DNA of 64,000 nt, taken from contig JASKMD010000028.1 in assembly GCA_030144725.1 (NCBI GenBank), positions 4,893,311 to 4,957,310 of the forward strand, given 5' to 3'. The notes under the pieces were generated by a model that saw only the letters and a list, made by a program, of their open reading frames with translations, made no database searches and was not told the origin of the DNA. Each line of letters begins with the position of its first letter. Positions within the stretch are counted from its first letter, which is position 1. The stretch comes from Haematococcus lacustris (lineage: Eukaryota; Chlorophyta; Chlorophyceae; Chlamydomonadales; Haematococcaceae). Below, one piece after another: positions 1-11,400 of the stretch. The position numbers and the translations under genes are program-made.

Positions 1-1
1 G

Positions 2-3000
2 GAGTACCTGCAGCAGCGGGGCAGCCCAGCCTGGCTGTTGTTGCTGGACCTGGCGGGTGCCTATGACAACGTGTCCTGGGGCTTGCTCCAGGACACGATG
101 GAGGCCATGGGGTTCTGCCGGGAGGGGCATGTGCGCTGGGCTCAGCTGCTGCACCGGGGGGCCACGAGCCAGGTGCTGGTCAACGGCCACCTCACCGACA
201 GCTTCCCCCTTGCGTCGGGGCTGCTGCAGGGCAGCGGGGCCTCCCCGCTCTACTGGTGCATCGTGCTTCAGCCGCTGGTCAGCTACCTCAGCTCGCTCCA
301 GCTGGCAGGCCGCATCAGCACCCCCACCATCCCCTCCAGCCCTCTGGCCATGCACAGGGCCGCCCTGACCCCCGCGCTCCCCTCCAAGGAGTATGCGGAC
401 GACCTCACCATCGTGGTGCTCGATCGGGTCACAGACGGGAAGGTGGTTGTGGAGGCCCTGGGCCTGTTCCGCGCCGCTGGGGGCCCTGCGCTGAGCGTGA
501 GCAAGAGCTCAGCCCTGCCGTGCGCCCAGCCAGAGCCTGGGCCGGGCAACCAGGAGGGCTCAGGCCCCGAGGGGGCGGGGAGGGGAGGAAGGGGGGGTGA
601 CGGGGGGGAAGGGGGCGGGCAGGGGCAGGTGGGCGAGCAGGGGCTAGGGGGTGGGCTGGGGGAAGGTGGCGGGCAAGGGCAGCAGCAGGGCGGGCAGGAG
701 CAGGGTGGGGAGCAGGAGCCGGAGGTGGTCATCCCAGCTGTCCGAGCGGGGGTGCCCGTGCGCCACCTGGGGGTCCCTCTTGGGGCGGCCTCCTACGCTG
801 CCACCAGCGAGGCCGCCTTCGGGGGGGCGGCCGCGGCCATGATGGCAGCCTCCCTCCCTTGGCGGCCCCAAGGCCTCAACCTCCTGGGGCGGGTGCAGGT
901 GGCACAGCAGTGCCTGGCCTCCAAGTCCATCTACCAAATGGCTTTTGTGCAACCCTCCGCTCCTCTGACGCAAGCCATGGCCGCGGCTGTCAACCGCTTT
1001 GTGGCAGCCTCAGACCTGCCCCAGGAGCGCAGCCCCAACAGCAGCCGCCTCTACCCTAGCAAGGCCATCTGCGTGATGCCCCGGGGGGAGGGAGGGGTGG
1101 GGCTTCCCGACCTGGGGGTCACCAGCACGGCCATGCTGGCGAAGATGCTGGCCCAGCTCTGGTCGCCCCGGGTTCGTCCCTGGCAGCCTCTGACCCACAG
1201 CCTGCTGGCAGACCCCTCCCACGGCCTCAGCACGTGGGTCATCACCGACCCCACCGCCCCCCCCTCGCGAGGCATCAGCCCGCGGCTGCAAGCTCACGTG
1301 GCGGCCCTGGCTGAGCTCAAGCTGTTCCGTGCGGTGCCCCCCGCTAGCCAGTCCTTCTTCTCGGTGCTGGCAGAGCCGCTGTGGTACAACGCGCAAGTCC
1401 GCATGAACCCAGCAGCGAGGGAGGCAGCAGCTGAGCAGGGTTGGACACACGTCCGCCACGTGAGGGAAGCCCTGCATAGCCCCCAGCTGGAGGGGGAGGC
1501 CCGATGGGCTGCCGACCTGGTCAGGGCTTGCCTCCCCGAGCCCTGGCAGGGCATGGTGGACCGCCTGCAGCCTCCTCAGCCGGAGTGGGAGTGCCTGAGG
1601 GTTGGGCCAGGGGTGGGGTTTGTGATGCGGCGCACCCCCCTGCTCCAGCCCTCCCACTGGGTGGGCCCCAACGGCCGCCTCTACTCCCTAGACCCCACGG
1701 GGCAGGGGCCCCTAGGGGCTTTCTGGGCGGAGGGAGGGGCGGCCTGGGAGCCAGCTGCGGTGGCCCGGCTCAACAAGCCCAGCTACAGGCTGACTCCGGA
1801 GGAGCGAGCCACCCACCTCCGCCCTCTACCCGCCCAGCCTCACGTGGCGCAGGAGCAGGCTCAAGGGCAGGAGCAAGGAGGAGCCGGTGCGGTTGGCAGG
1901 GGAGGGGGGCGGGCAAGGGGGCGGGGCGGGGGCAGGGGGCGAGGGCGTGGAGGAGGTGGAGGGCGTAGGGGCGCAGGGGGCGGGGCGGGAGGGCAGGCTG
2001 CCGACCCAGCTGACGAGGGGCCTGGCACCTGGCCTAAGGAGGAGTGGCTCTTGGGACCCTGGGCTCACCTGCAGCTGGACCCTCAGGTGTGGGGCATGGG
2101 CACCACCACCCTCCTGGACTTCTCTGTCAAGCATGCCAGGGTGCGCCTCCACCAGCTCCAGCGCGTCAGTGCCGACCCCCTCTACCCACCAGGTGGGGGC
2201 CTGTGGCCAGCGCTGTGGGGTGTGCGCCCCCCCCGGGCAGCGGGCGAACCGGAGGTGGCAGCGGTGGCTGATGGGGCCCTGAGGGAGCTGGAGCTCAAGT
2301 GGGAGGCCAGCGTGCAGCAGGTGGCAGGCCAGGGGGCAGCGGGGGAGCGGGAGCAGCAGGGCAGGGATGTGGAGGAGCGGCTCCCCGAGGAGGTGCAGGG
2401 CAGCCAACCGCCTCGCTGGCTTGACACCTCCGCCAGGGCGCACCAGCGACCCTCGCCGCAGATGAGGGCGGCCCAGCAGGCTGAGCGGCAGCTGGAGGCC
2501 CAGCAGCGGCGTGGGGGCAGGCAGCCACTTGCTCAGCCCGCCCCCCGGGCCGACACCGTGGACCAGCTGGCTGTGGGTGTTCAGGCGGGCCAGCCGTGTG
2601 CGAAGGTGTGGAAGGAGCTGCTAGACCCCACCCTCCGTCGGGAGCACGTCATCGTGGCCTGGCGGGTGCTTCACGCCAGCCTCATGGTCGGGGCCTTGTG
2701 GGGTCACATCCTCAAGGGGGCGGCTGCCCCGGGCTCGTCCGCCTGCCGCTTCTGCCAGCCGGGGCACCTGGAGACCCTCACCCACGCCTTCCTGACCTGC
2801 CCCGCCGTGGTCCCAGCCTGGGAGTGGGTGCTGGACGTGTACGGCCGCCTCACAGGCACCCGCCCCCCCTCAGGCGACGCCATGCTGCTCCTCAGTGGGC
2901 GCCCCACCCGCGGCGAGGCCCCCCCCTTCCAGCCCCCTGACAGCCTGCTGTGGCTGCGGCTGCGCGTTGCCTACCTGGGCGCAGTGTGGCGCCTCCGCAG

Positions 3001-3421
3001 CTCAGGAGCCGCTACAGCCCTGCAGCCACAGCAGGTGGCGAGGCGGGTCGTGGAGGAGGTCATCTCCACCCTTACCACGGCCGTCAAGCGTGACTGGCAT
3101 CGGGTGGGGAGGGACATCCGCGTGGGCCTCTGCGGCGCTGTGCCCTCCACCTGGTTCAAGGGAAAGGACCCGGAGTTGGACGCTGCCCACTTCGACCAGC
3201 TGTGGCCCGAGGCGTCGGGGGCCTGGTTTGCCAAGCAACCTAGGAGGGAGCGGAGGGGAGGGCAGGAGGGGGCAGAGGGGAGGGTTGGGGCAGGAGGAGT
3301 GGAGGAGGAGAGGGCAGCAGGGAGGCCTAGGCAGGGGGAGGGCAGGGCGCAGGGGGGGGGAGAGCTAGTGGTTCGCCTCTCCTTGCAGTGGCCCGTCCCC
3401 TTCCCCGTCGAGCCAGCCTGA
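2..3421 (+). CDS. LINE (L1-like) reverse transcriptase ORF, 5' end outside window
   Basis: The reading frame is open from base 2 to the TGA at 3419-3421, so the start and the upstream endonuclease lie outside the window. It encodes the palm and C-terminal part of a non-LTR reverse transcriptase. Motif A (LLLDLAGAYDNV) is at about residues 13-24. The LLQGSGASP turn follows, and the catalytic box EYADDLTIV lies near residue 131 (base 392). A C-terminal CRFC...H...C zinc knuckle (about residue 915) is typical of L1-type plant and algal LINEs. Two long Gly/Arg/Gln-rich stretches (about residues 160-240 and 615-670) interrupt the conserved parts. No RNase H is seen. The product would nick and reverse-transcribe its own RNA at the target. 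The ORF has no internal stop, so the copy is probably young. The family is confident; the exact clade is not. Confidence 0.85.
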   Translation, partial: EYLQQRGSPAWLLLLDLAGAYDNVSWGLLQDTMEAMGFCREGHVRWAQLLHRGATSQVLVNGHLTDSFPLASGLLQGSGASPLYWCIVLQPLVSYLSSLQLAGRISTPTIPSSPLAMHRAALTPALPSKEYADDLTIVVLDRVTDGKVVVEALGLFRAAGGPALSVSKSSALPCAQPEPGPGNQEGSGPEGAGRGGRGGDGGEGGGQGQVGEQGLGGGLGEGGGQGQQQGGQEQGGEQEPEVVIPAVRAGVPVRHLGVPLGAASYAATSEAAFGGAAAAMMAASLPWRPQGLNLLGRVQVAQQCLASKSIYQMAFVQPSAPLTQAMAAAVNRFVAASDLPQERSPNSSRLYPSKAICVMPRGEGGVGLPDLGVTSTAMLAKMLAQLWSPRVRPWQPLTHSLLADPSHGLSTWVITDPTAPPSRGISPRLQAHVAALAELKLFRAVPPASQSFFSVLAEPLWYNAQVRMNPAAREAAAEQGWTHVRHVREALHSPQLEGEARWAADLVRACLPEPWQGMVDRLQPPQPEWECLRVGPGVGFVMRRTPLLQPSHWVGPNGRLYSLDPTGQGPLGAFWAEGGAAWEPAAVARLNKPSYRLTPEERATHLRPLPAQPHVAQEQAQGQEQGGAGAVGRGGGRARGRGGGRGRGRGGGGGRRGAGGGAGGQAADPADEGPGTWPKEEWLLGPWAHLQLDPQVWGMGTTTLLDFSVKHARVRLHQLQRVSADPLYPPGGGLWPALWGVRPPRAAGEPEVAAVADGALRELELKWEASVQQVAGQGAAGEREQQGRDVEERLPEEVQGSQPPRWLDTSARAHQRPSPQMRAAQQAERQLEAQQRRGGRQPLAQPAPRADTVDQLAVGVQAGQPCAKVWKELLDPTLRREHVIVAWRVLHASLMVGALWGHILKGAAAPGSSACRFCQPGHLETLTHAFLTCPAVVPAWEWVLDVYGRLTGTRPPSGDAMLLLSGRPTRGEAPPFQPPDSLLWLRLRVAYLGAVWRLRSSGAATALQPQQVARRVVEEVISTLTTAVKRDWHRVGRDIRVGLCGAVPSTWFKGKDPELDAAHFDQLWPEASGAWFAKQPRRERRGGQEGAEGRVGAGGVEEERAAGRPRQGEGRAQGGGELVVRLSLQWPVPFPVEPA

Positions 3422-3881
3422 GCTTCAGGGTTGCTGGTGGGGGCCTAGGGCGTTCGGTGGGTGGGGTGGGCTAGGCTTCGGGGGGTTGTCTGGGTGTCAG
3501 GGGACCGGGGGCTTAGGTGGTCTTGGTTTGAGCGTTGGGGGTAGGGTTCTCGGTTTCAGGTCGAGGGGCGGAACTTAGGCTCGAGTGGGTAGTTTTGTGG
3601 GGAGGGTATGGGGAGGGTCTGGGGAGGTGAGCTAGGGTGGAGGGCGTTGGTGTGGGGAAGTGTCTTGACGTTGTCCTAGGGAGGGGGTTGCTTGGGTTGT
3701 GTGGACCTTTGCATGTGGGGTGTGGACCTTTGCTTGGGGTGTGTGGACCACTGTGTTTGGGTGGGGTGCTTGGGGTTCGTGTATGGGGGAACCTTGTTTT
3801 CTAGTAGTCTTCTCTTTTCATCTTTTCTTTAGTGTCACTCTCTCTCTTGTAATGCTCTTCCATCAAAAAAAAAAAAAAAAA
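3422..3881 (+). other. 3' UTR, TGTAA signal and poly(A) tail of the first LINE
   Basis: About 440 non-coding bases follow the stop. TGTAA at 3848-3852 stands about 12 bases before a run of 17 A at 3865-3881. TGTAA is the polyadenylation signal of green algae, so the insertion came from a normally polyadenylated transcript. The sequence changes abruptly to an antisense LINE fragment at 3882. Confidence 0.85.
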
Positions 3882-5125
3882 GGGTCAGCGGTGTCTGCCA
3901 GGGCCTCTCGCAACATGGCCCGCAGCGGCCGCCCCAGCTCCACCCACAGCCGGTCATAGACCTCCATGGGCAGTCCATCTAGCCCCGGGGCCTTGCTGTG
4001 CGCGCAGCCCTGCAGAGCCCGGCCCAGCTCCTCCTCTGACAGCATAGGGCTGCCATCGGGGCCCTCGGCAGCCCTGGCCTGGGTGGGGGTGAGGTGGGAG
4101 GTGAGGCTGCCCAGCAGCGTGGCGCGCGCAGCTGTGTCCACCGGCTTGGCTGCGTAGGCACCGGTGGGCTCGGCAGCTGAGTAGCGCTGCTGGAAAGCCC
4201 TGCACGCTGCCTTCACCCCGGCCGGCGTGGTGAGGTCTGCTGGCTGACCTGGCTGGCCGGGGAGCTGGAGAGAGGAGATGAGGGTGGGGGTGTGCGCGGG
4301 CTGGTCGCGATGGTAGAAGTAGAAGGAGGAGCGGTCGCCGTAGTACTGGTCGAGGACTGCGCTGGCCAGCAGGGATTGCTGGGCCCCCTGCTCCCTCGCC
4401 CCCACCCCCGCCAGGGCTGCGGCCTCTCCCAGGTGCTGCGCCGCCTGCACCTCAGCCTCCCCCTCTCGCTCCACCCGCACCAGCTGCCGCACGAGGTGAG
4501 CCCTGGCCACTGCTGCCGCCTTCTCCCTGCGCTGCTGCAGGTCACGCTGCGTGCGGCGCTGGGCCCGCAGGAAGTGCTGGGCACGCATGGCCAGGCCCTG
4601 CTTGATGCGGGCCCACCTGGCCCTGTGCCCATCCCTAGGCAGCCCCAGCTGACTCGCAGCCTCGTGGTGATGTGCCTCCGCCTGAAGGAAGTCCTTGAGG
4701 CAGTCCAACAGGTCAGGGTTGTCGAGGTGGGCGGGGTGCAGCTGCCAGGGAGCGGGGACGGTGAGAGGCAGGTCGGGGGGGCACACTGCCACTGACACGG
4801 GCCGGTGGTCGGTGGGCACTGGCAGCACACCCTGGATGGCGCTGTCCATCTGCCACTGCACCAGCTCCTCCGAGATGTACCATCGGTCAAGGCGCGCACC
4901 CGTCTGCCAACGCTCGCTGAAGTGGGTGAGGTCTCTCTTGGAGGGGTACAGATGACGCCACGGGTCCACCAGACCCCGCTCACCCACCAGCTGCCGCAGC
5001 TGCTCCCCCCCCTGGCCCCGGCTGCCCACCCAGGCCTCCCCATGCTGCGAGCCCTGCGGGATGCCCACTCTGTCCACGGGGGCCAGGATGCAGTTGAAGT
5101 CGCAGGATGCAGTTGAAGTTGAAGT
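3882..5125 (-). pseudogene. LINE fragment: C-terminal half of APE endonuclease plus start of RT, inverted
   Basis: Read on the minus strand, the frame begins at an APE-type GDFN-like box (CDFNCILAP). It contains the catalytic ARLDRWYIS and TDHRPVSV boxes, then a coiled, Arg/Gln-rich linker. It ends in the first RT motif (SKAPGLDGLPMEVY) and breaks off at ALADTADP against the poly(A)/poly(T) junction at 3882. The N-terminal half of the endonuclease and everything after RT motif 1 are missing. It is immediately followed on the plus strand by a sense fragment of the same LINE type (5138-5268). The inverted-5'/sense-3' order is what twin priming of a LINE gives. It cannot be functional. Confidence 0.75.
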
Positions 5126-5137
5126 TGAAGGAAGCAG

Positions 5138-5268
5138 GCTGAAGGGCAGGAGCAAGGAGGAGCCAGGGCGGTTGGCCAGGGGGGGGGGCGGGAAGGAGCC
5201 GGGGCGGGGGCAGGGGGCGAGGGCGTGGAGGAGGTGGAGGGCGTAGGGGCGCAGGGGGCGGGGCGAAG
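5138..5268 (+). repeat. Sense LINE fragment duplicated from the Gly/Arg-rich region at 1858-1985
   Basis: About 130 bases match 1858-1985 of the first LINE almost base for base, in the same orientation, with a few indels in the G-runs. It is the sense 3' portion of the second, 5'-inverted LINE copy and is cut by the Dualen-A tail at 5269. Just before it (5080-5131), short direct repeats of a GCAGTTGAAG motif mark the inversion junction. Confidence 0.7.
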
Positions 5269-5406
5269 AAGACGAAGAAGAAGAAGAAGACGGAAGAAGA
5301 GAAGAAGAAGAAGACTACTCCGGCGGAGCCGGCGTGTATTAAGGGAGGAGCTTCCGCCTGGGGCGCGGCTTGCTCCCACCACCTAACCTGGATGTGAAGA
5401 ACCCCT
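5269..5406 (-). other. 3' UTR and (CTT)n tail of Dualen-A
   Basis: After the stop, a GC-rich segment containing GGGAGCAAGCCGCGCCCCAG and a short inverted CCGGCTCCGCCGG leads into imperfect CTT repeats. The same segment precedes the (CTT)n tail of copy B at 55150-55259. This is the part the reverse transcriptase would be expected to recognise, and it replaces a poly(A) tail. Confidence 0.75.
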
Positions 5407-8400
5407 TTAACCCCCATCCTTGACACCTGCCCTGAGTCTGTAGCTGGTTCTGGCTATGCTATGTGAGCTTATGACCGAATGTCTAGTCAGCTTATTAAGC
5501 AGTTTAGTGGTGTTGGTTTGCGTGATGCCTATGGCTTCCATATGCAGCTTGGTATGTGTGTTGTAAGTGATGCCGCCTATTCCCAGTAGAATGGGTCTAA
5601 CTGAGACCGTGTGTCCTGCTGCGATGATGGCTTCTGCCATGGCAGCGTGTTGTGTGGTAGCGTTGTCTAGCTGTTCGGCCCATCTCGAGTCAGCGCAGTA
5701 CTTGATTTCCAGCAGGGTGACGTGTTTGGTTGACTCGTTCGATCCCTGCTTCCTTTTCTTCGTGTTGTTGATCATGATGATGTCCGGGCGGGTGGTCGTG
5801 TTGGTGTCCCTGGCTGAGAGGCTCAGGACTTCAAGAGCCTTGCGTAGCGTGGCGCTGGGTAGGTCGATGCCTTCCGTCTCGCCTCGTTCGTGGCTGCCGA
5901 TGTCCGCGAACCTGATGCACCCTCCTTGGGCTCCCTTGCTGATAGCTTTCGTGATCAGGCGCCCCGCCCCGTTATGTCGTTCCTGTACTAGAGCTGAGGT
6001 GCGGCTGCAGCCCGAGAGTAGGTGTGTCGCGCTGTCGGCCTCCCCGCATAGGGGGCACCGGTCATCCGCCGCCTTTCCCCAGCGCATTGCCAGTTTCTGG
6101 TTGTAGAGCCCGCCCGTCCGATAGAGTAGGGCGGTCCTCTGCGCCTCTGTTGGAATGCCCGCGTCGGTCATCACTCTTTCGCAGGAGCCTTTCGCCGCTG
6201 CCTTGGTGATTTCCCGTGACATCTGGTAGTAGATGCTCTCTTGGTTGGCGAGGCCGAGTTTATGTTTGTTGCTCATGTGCGCGCGTACACTGTGGCGGCA
6301 GTCCGGCAACGGGGTGGTGACGTTAAGTTCACTTGTTGTGCTCAGCCACGCGTGTTGCTCGGTGTGCCTGGGCGGGCAGGGGCCCGGCGTTGTGGCTTGC
6401 TCTGGGTGCCTCGCTGCGTGTTTGGCCAGTGCATCAGCTCCCTCATTCCCGATGATGCCGGAGTGGGCGCGGACTTTGAAGAAGTGTACCGTGTCCTGGC
6501 TGTTAGTCAAAATAGTTGCTATCTTTGCCAGTATGTCTTTGTGGCGGTGCGTGCGGAGCGACATCGGGTTGGCGAGCGCCCTACGTATCTGGTAGAGTGA
6601 GCAGAGGCTGTCGGTGGCGATGCGTTTGGCTCCTGCCTGCAGCGCTGAGAGAATAGCTATGAGCTCTGCTCTATTGATGGTGGTGTCGCCGGCTAGGGCA
6701 ATGGTGATCCGAGCGTCGCTGGCCGGCGTGTACACGCCTGCTCCCACTGATGCTCCCTCGGTGCCTTTGATGCAGCTTCCATCCGTGTATGTCACCTTCT
6801 TCCACTCTGGTATGGCTCTGTGTGTGGGGGTGGTGGGCTGGAAGGCAGGCTGGTTAGTTTGGCGTGTATGCCCCGTGGAGGGGAGCTCATGGTCTGCTGG
6901 TAGGCCTCGGTGTTTGTGGTTGCCGCTTGGCAGCGGGGTGGGCTGGTTGTGTTGTGAGGGCTTTGCCAGAGCCGGATGTGTCCTTAGTCGTGGGTGGAGT
7001 GCAGTGGCTGTGTTGGCCAGCCAGCCCTGTGGGTTCCCATGGGTGACGAGCTGTTGCCCAGCCTGGTTCCAAACGATGTAGGTGATGAGCTTGGCATGCT
7101 TGTCTGACTTGGCGGCTGCGTTGGGTTTGTTGAGAGGAATGGTGGCTATGTGTTGGCAGTACTCTGGGTAGCTTCTCAACATGTCTATGTGTTTGGGGTA
7201 CGAGATGCCTTTCTTGCCAGGTATGAGCAGGATGGTGGCCATAGCCTCCTCTTGTGTGGCAGAGTGTATGGCATGTCTGATGCATTTCAGGGCTATGGCA
7301 TCCTCTGCTGGCACGTTCCATGTGGAGAGCCCTGTGTGTCTGACAAGGAGACAGTTGTGGTGTGCCCCATAGGCTGTGTCATTGATGTCTGGGCTCCAGT
7401 ATGTTGTGGTTTCAGCCCTGACTGTGAGTGGGTTAGCCCATCTCTGGACCGTGCTAGGGAAGTGGTGAGTGTTGTAGAGGGTAGAGATGGCTTGGTCTTG
7501 TGCTGCTTGAATGGGTTGGGGGGTGTTTTGTGTGTCGTGCCTACGGAGGAGGGCTACCATCTCGGTGGCATGATCCCTTGGGTGTGGGGTGTGTTGCAGC
7601 CACGTGGCGAGGTCTTGCTGTTTGCTTTTGGTGATCAGGCCCACTGTGCGTCCTGCCTCGTCGTGGGCTATCACATGTGTGGGGAGGCTGTATTGGGGCA
7701 GGGTGGGTCCCTGGCTCCCTTCACTCGTGGCTGGTGTGGTGATGTGGGCGTGTTGCTGGATGGTGGTTTCGCATCTCCCCGTTCCTTCGATGTCCGTCTG
7801 CGGGTTGACGGGCGAGACTTGGAAGGTGGCCTTTGAGTGCAGGTCGATACAGCGGGGCATCCATGTGTGGGGGTCGGGTAGGCCCTGCCGGGTGTGACCT
7901 GGGAGGCCCGCGTCGGGTGGTGGGCGTCCCGTCCCTTGCCTCCTATTGTTCTCCGCGTCGTACTCCTTTTGCTTGGCGGTGTAGTCTATGTGCGCTTGGA
8001 TGAGCGCCTTGGGTTCGGTTGTGGGGTGCCAGTGGACCTGCAGCAGGTCAGTTGCCGCTGATTGTTTCATGTCGCCTTTGAGGTCGTCCGAGCCGTGTGC
8101 GCAGACGGGGCAAAGCCAATGGTTATTGGCAGTCTTCCCAGCTAGGCCTGTCTGAGCTAGGCAGGCTGGGTGGTAGGCTCTCATGCAGCTGTTGCACATT
8201 GGGCTGTCCCCTATAGGTTCCCAACATAGTTCGCATGTGCAGGCGTGTTTGGCATCTGCTCTGCTGATGTCTTCTGTGTGCATGGGCGTATAGCCTTCTT
8301 CCTTGCACATCGGAAGTGCCCATTTCTCTATAATGGTGGGTCTCCAGTGCACGTTGTAATAGCTTTCTTTGTTTATGCCATTCCAGTGCCATCCATCAAT

Positions 8401-11400
8401 CTTAGTAATGGACTCCTGGTGGTCATACATGGCCCCTAACGTGATCCCTAGTTCCTTGGCGTTGCGTCCGCACGCCGCATTAACTTTCCAGCTAGAGAGG
8501 CTTTCTAGGGTCATGATGGGTATGTGTACCACTGTTTCTGGTATGGTCTGGGTGTGTCTATCATCTGCTTGTCTCTTGTTGCCGATCTTGGGCGGTGGCT
8601 TAGGTTGTGGAGTCGTGGGTGGTGGGTTGAGGGCTTTGTTCCTAAGCCTAGAGCTGCGCCGTCGGGTGTCGTCGGGTTGATGGGCACATTCCGCAGTGGG
8701 TTCCTGTGCGGGTGGCTGTGTGGGTGGCTGCTTGGCTACCGCGTAGGACCTGATGTCAGCGTAGCGGTGTTTGCTGTCCTCCTCGGCTACGATGGGTGCG
8801 AGTTCTGTCAGGCCCGCGGCCCAATGCTTGATCTTTCTTTGTGCAGCGGGCAGGTTTAAGGTAGTGTCGCGTTTGTCTGCAATGGCTTTCGCTTCTATCG
8901 CGGTCGGGCACTTATCCCGGGACGCCATGGCCGCCAGCTTGTTGAGGGCGATGTAGTGTTTCTGCTTGACCTTGTTGCCGAAGCGATCCTTCAGCATCTT
9001 TCCCGATATGATGTATGTGTCGTCGGCAATGGCTTGTTGGAGCTCAGACGCATGCTTGATACCAAGGCTCTTGAGGCATGTGATGCTTGCGTTGACTATG
9101 TCATGTGGAAGGGGGCTGTTGTCCTGTGTGATGAGCTGCCCAAGTAGTTTGGTTTCCTTAGGGTACAGTTCTTCTCCTTGGTGTGTGGCCTTGAGCTGGG
9201 CTGTGGTCGCATGGAGGAGTTGCCTGGCACGAAGGGTGTGTTGCAGCATACTGAGCATGCGGTGTCCGTGCTTGGCAGCTTGAGCGTAGAGCCAAGTGAT
9301 CTGTTTGTGGAGCATGTTCCTGGTTATGTGGGCATGTGTGTCATCCGCAGATTGGAGGCTATGTATGAGGGCTGTGGTGTTCCTTGCATGATACTCCTGG
9401 GCTGTGGAGCTGATGCCTAGACCGAGCTTGTCTATGTCCTCCCTGATGACGGCATTGGTTGTGCCTAACGGTAGCCTCAGCTTTTTCTTGACGCATTGGT
9501 TGACTGCTCTGTCGTATAGGTCTAGGTCTCCTGGTGTGCACGGGACTACGCAGAAGCTGTAGGCCAGGCTGGGAATGATGGCTGTCTTGATGATGTGGAT
9601 GGCTTGTCTGGCGCTGGCAAAGGAGCGCCGTAGTCTCTCCAGCTTTTGTTTGAGTTGTGCCGCCATGGCCATGTGTTGTGGTTTCCAATTGAGTGTCATG
9701 GTGAGCAGGACTCCTAGGTAGGCGAAGGGTGCGGTTGGGGGGAGGTAGGTGACCGGCTTTCCTTGCAGCCGCACGTGTTGCAATTCTCTGCGGGCTTGCT
9801 TCTCCGCGTCCGCTAGTGTGCTGCACCTGCCGGACTGGTGTGCCTTGTGGAGTGCGGCTGTGGCGAGGGTTTTGCTGTGTGATATGATGAGGTGGCCCCA
9901 ATCGGAGTAGGCGGAGAGCTTGTCTGCCTGGCAGCGTAGATTGCTGATCGAGTTGCATAGAATAGCGATGTCATCCGCGTAGTCGATGCTGCCAATTGTA
10001 TATCGCCCGGCGCTGGCGGTTGTCTCTGATGTAAACTTGTACCCCCGCGCTCCTACTTGGAGCCAGCGCAGGAGGGGTTCGATGTAGATGAGGAACAGGA
10101 AGGGTGAGAGCGAGTCTCCCTGGATGGTGCCCCGGTCGACGGGTACGGGGTCGGTGTGGCCGTAGGGAGTTTTGAAGCGCGTTGTAGCGCCCGTGTATAG
10201 GTCCTTCACAGCGTCAGTAGCGTCCGTGGGGAAGCCTAGGTCGTGCATGATCCATAGTAGTTTGTCCTGGCAGGTGGTGTTGAACGCACTGGTAAAGTCG
10301 ACAAGGAGCGCGTAGATATCTGTCTTAGCCAGTTTAGCATCTTCAAGAGCCATGACTAGCATCTGTAGCTGCTGGGTGGTGTCTCTGTGGGACCGGAAAC
10401 CAGCTTGGCAGTTGCTGAGCATCCCGTTGGCTTCTGCATATTCGTACAGTGTCTTGGTGATAAGACTGGTCCAAAGCTTGTAGATGGTGTTTGCCAGCCC
10501 TACAGGTCTGTAGGCATTGAGATCGGTTTCCTGGCCCTTGTCCTTGTAAAGCAGGCAGGTGTCACTGGTTTTCCACGCGGATGGTGTGCATCCTGTAGCC
10601 CACATGATGATGAACAGCTGGTGTATGGTGTCTCTCATCTCCCATGGCAACATCTTGATGATCTCGTTCTCAATGCCGTCTGGTCCCGGAGCTTTGCCTC
10701 CTGCCAGCCTACTGAGGCATTCTTGAAAGCCTGCTTTGTCCATGATGGCTGTGTGCAGCCAGTGTATATTTTTGCAGGTGTGCAATGAGAAGGGGTCGTC
10801 CGCTTTGGCGCGGGCCCAGGGATAGTTTCTAGATTGTGTGTCTGTGTAGTGGCCGGTTTTGGGCGTTGGGGGTGATAGCTTCTGCCCGTAGGCGGCGGTG
10901 ATGATCCGGTTAAGGTCGGCCGGGGCGGTGCAAATGTTCTTGGTATCGGGGTCGGCTAGTGCCTGCAGTCCTTTGTGATCGGTGCGGGACGGGCGTAGTA
11001 TGTATTTGTTGGCTTTCTTAGGCTGGGTGCTTATAAGTTGCTGCATCCTGACCCGTGCTTGTGCGATGGCGAGTGCGGAGTCGTCGTCGTCTAGCTGGTG
11101 GATTTGGTCGCGGTAGGAATTTGTCAGTTTAGCTAGTGCGGCTTGCACGTGATTTTCGGTTGGGTCGTCATCTTGGCGTGCTAGCACCGCTTCCCTGATC
11201 GCTGTGTTGGTCGTGTCTGTTTCTGGGATGAGATCTTCAATCGTTGGGTGGGCGCCATTCTGTTTGAATAGTAGCCTAGCCTGCCGGCTGAGGTTTCTGG
11301 TCGTCTTGAGCTTTTTCCCTAGTGCCAGTCTGATCCTGCACATGGTTCTGCGTTGGTAGTGTTGGCCTCCTCTGGTTAAGATCTTAGTGTTGCATGTCTG

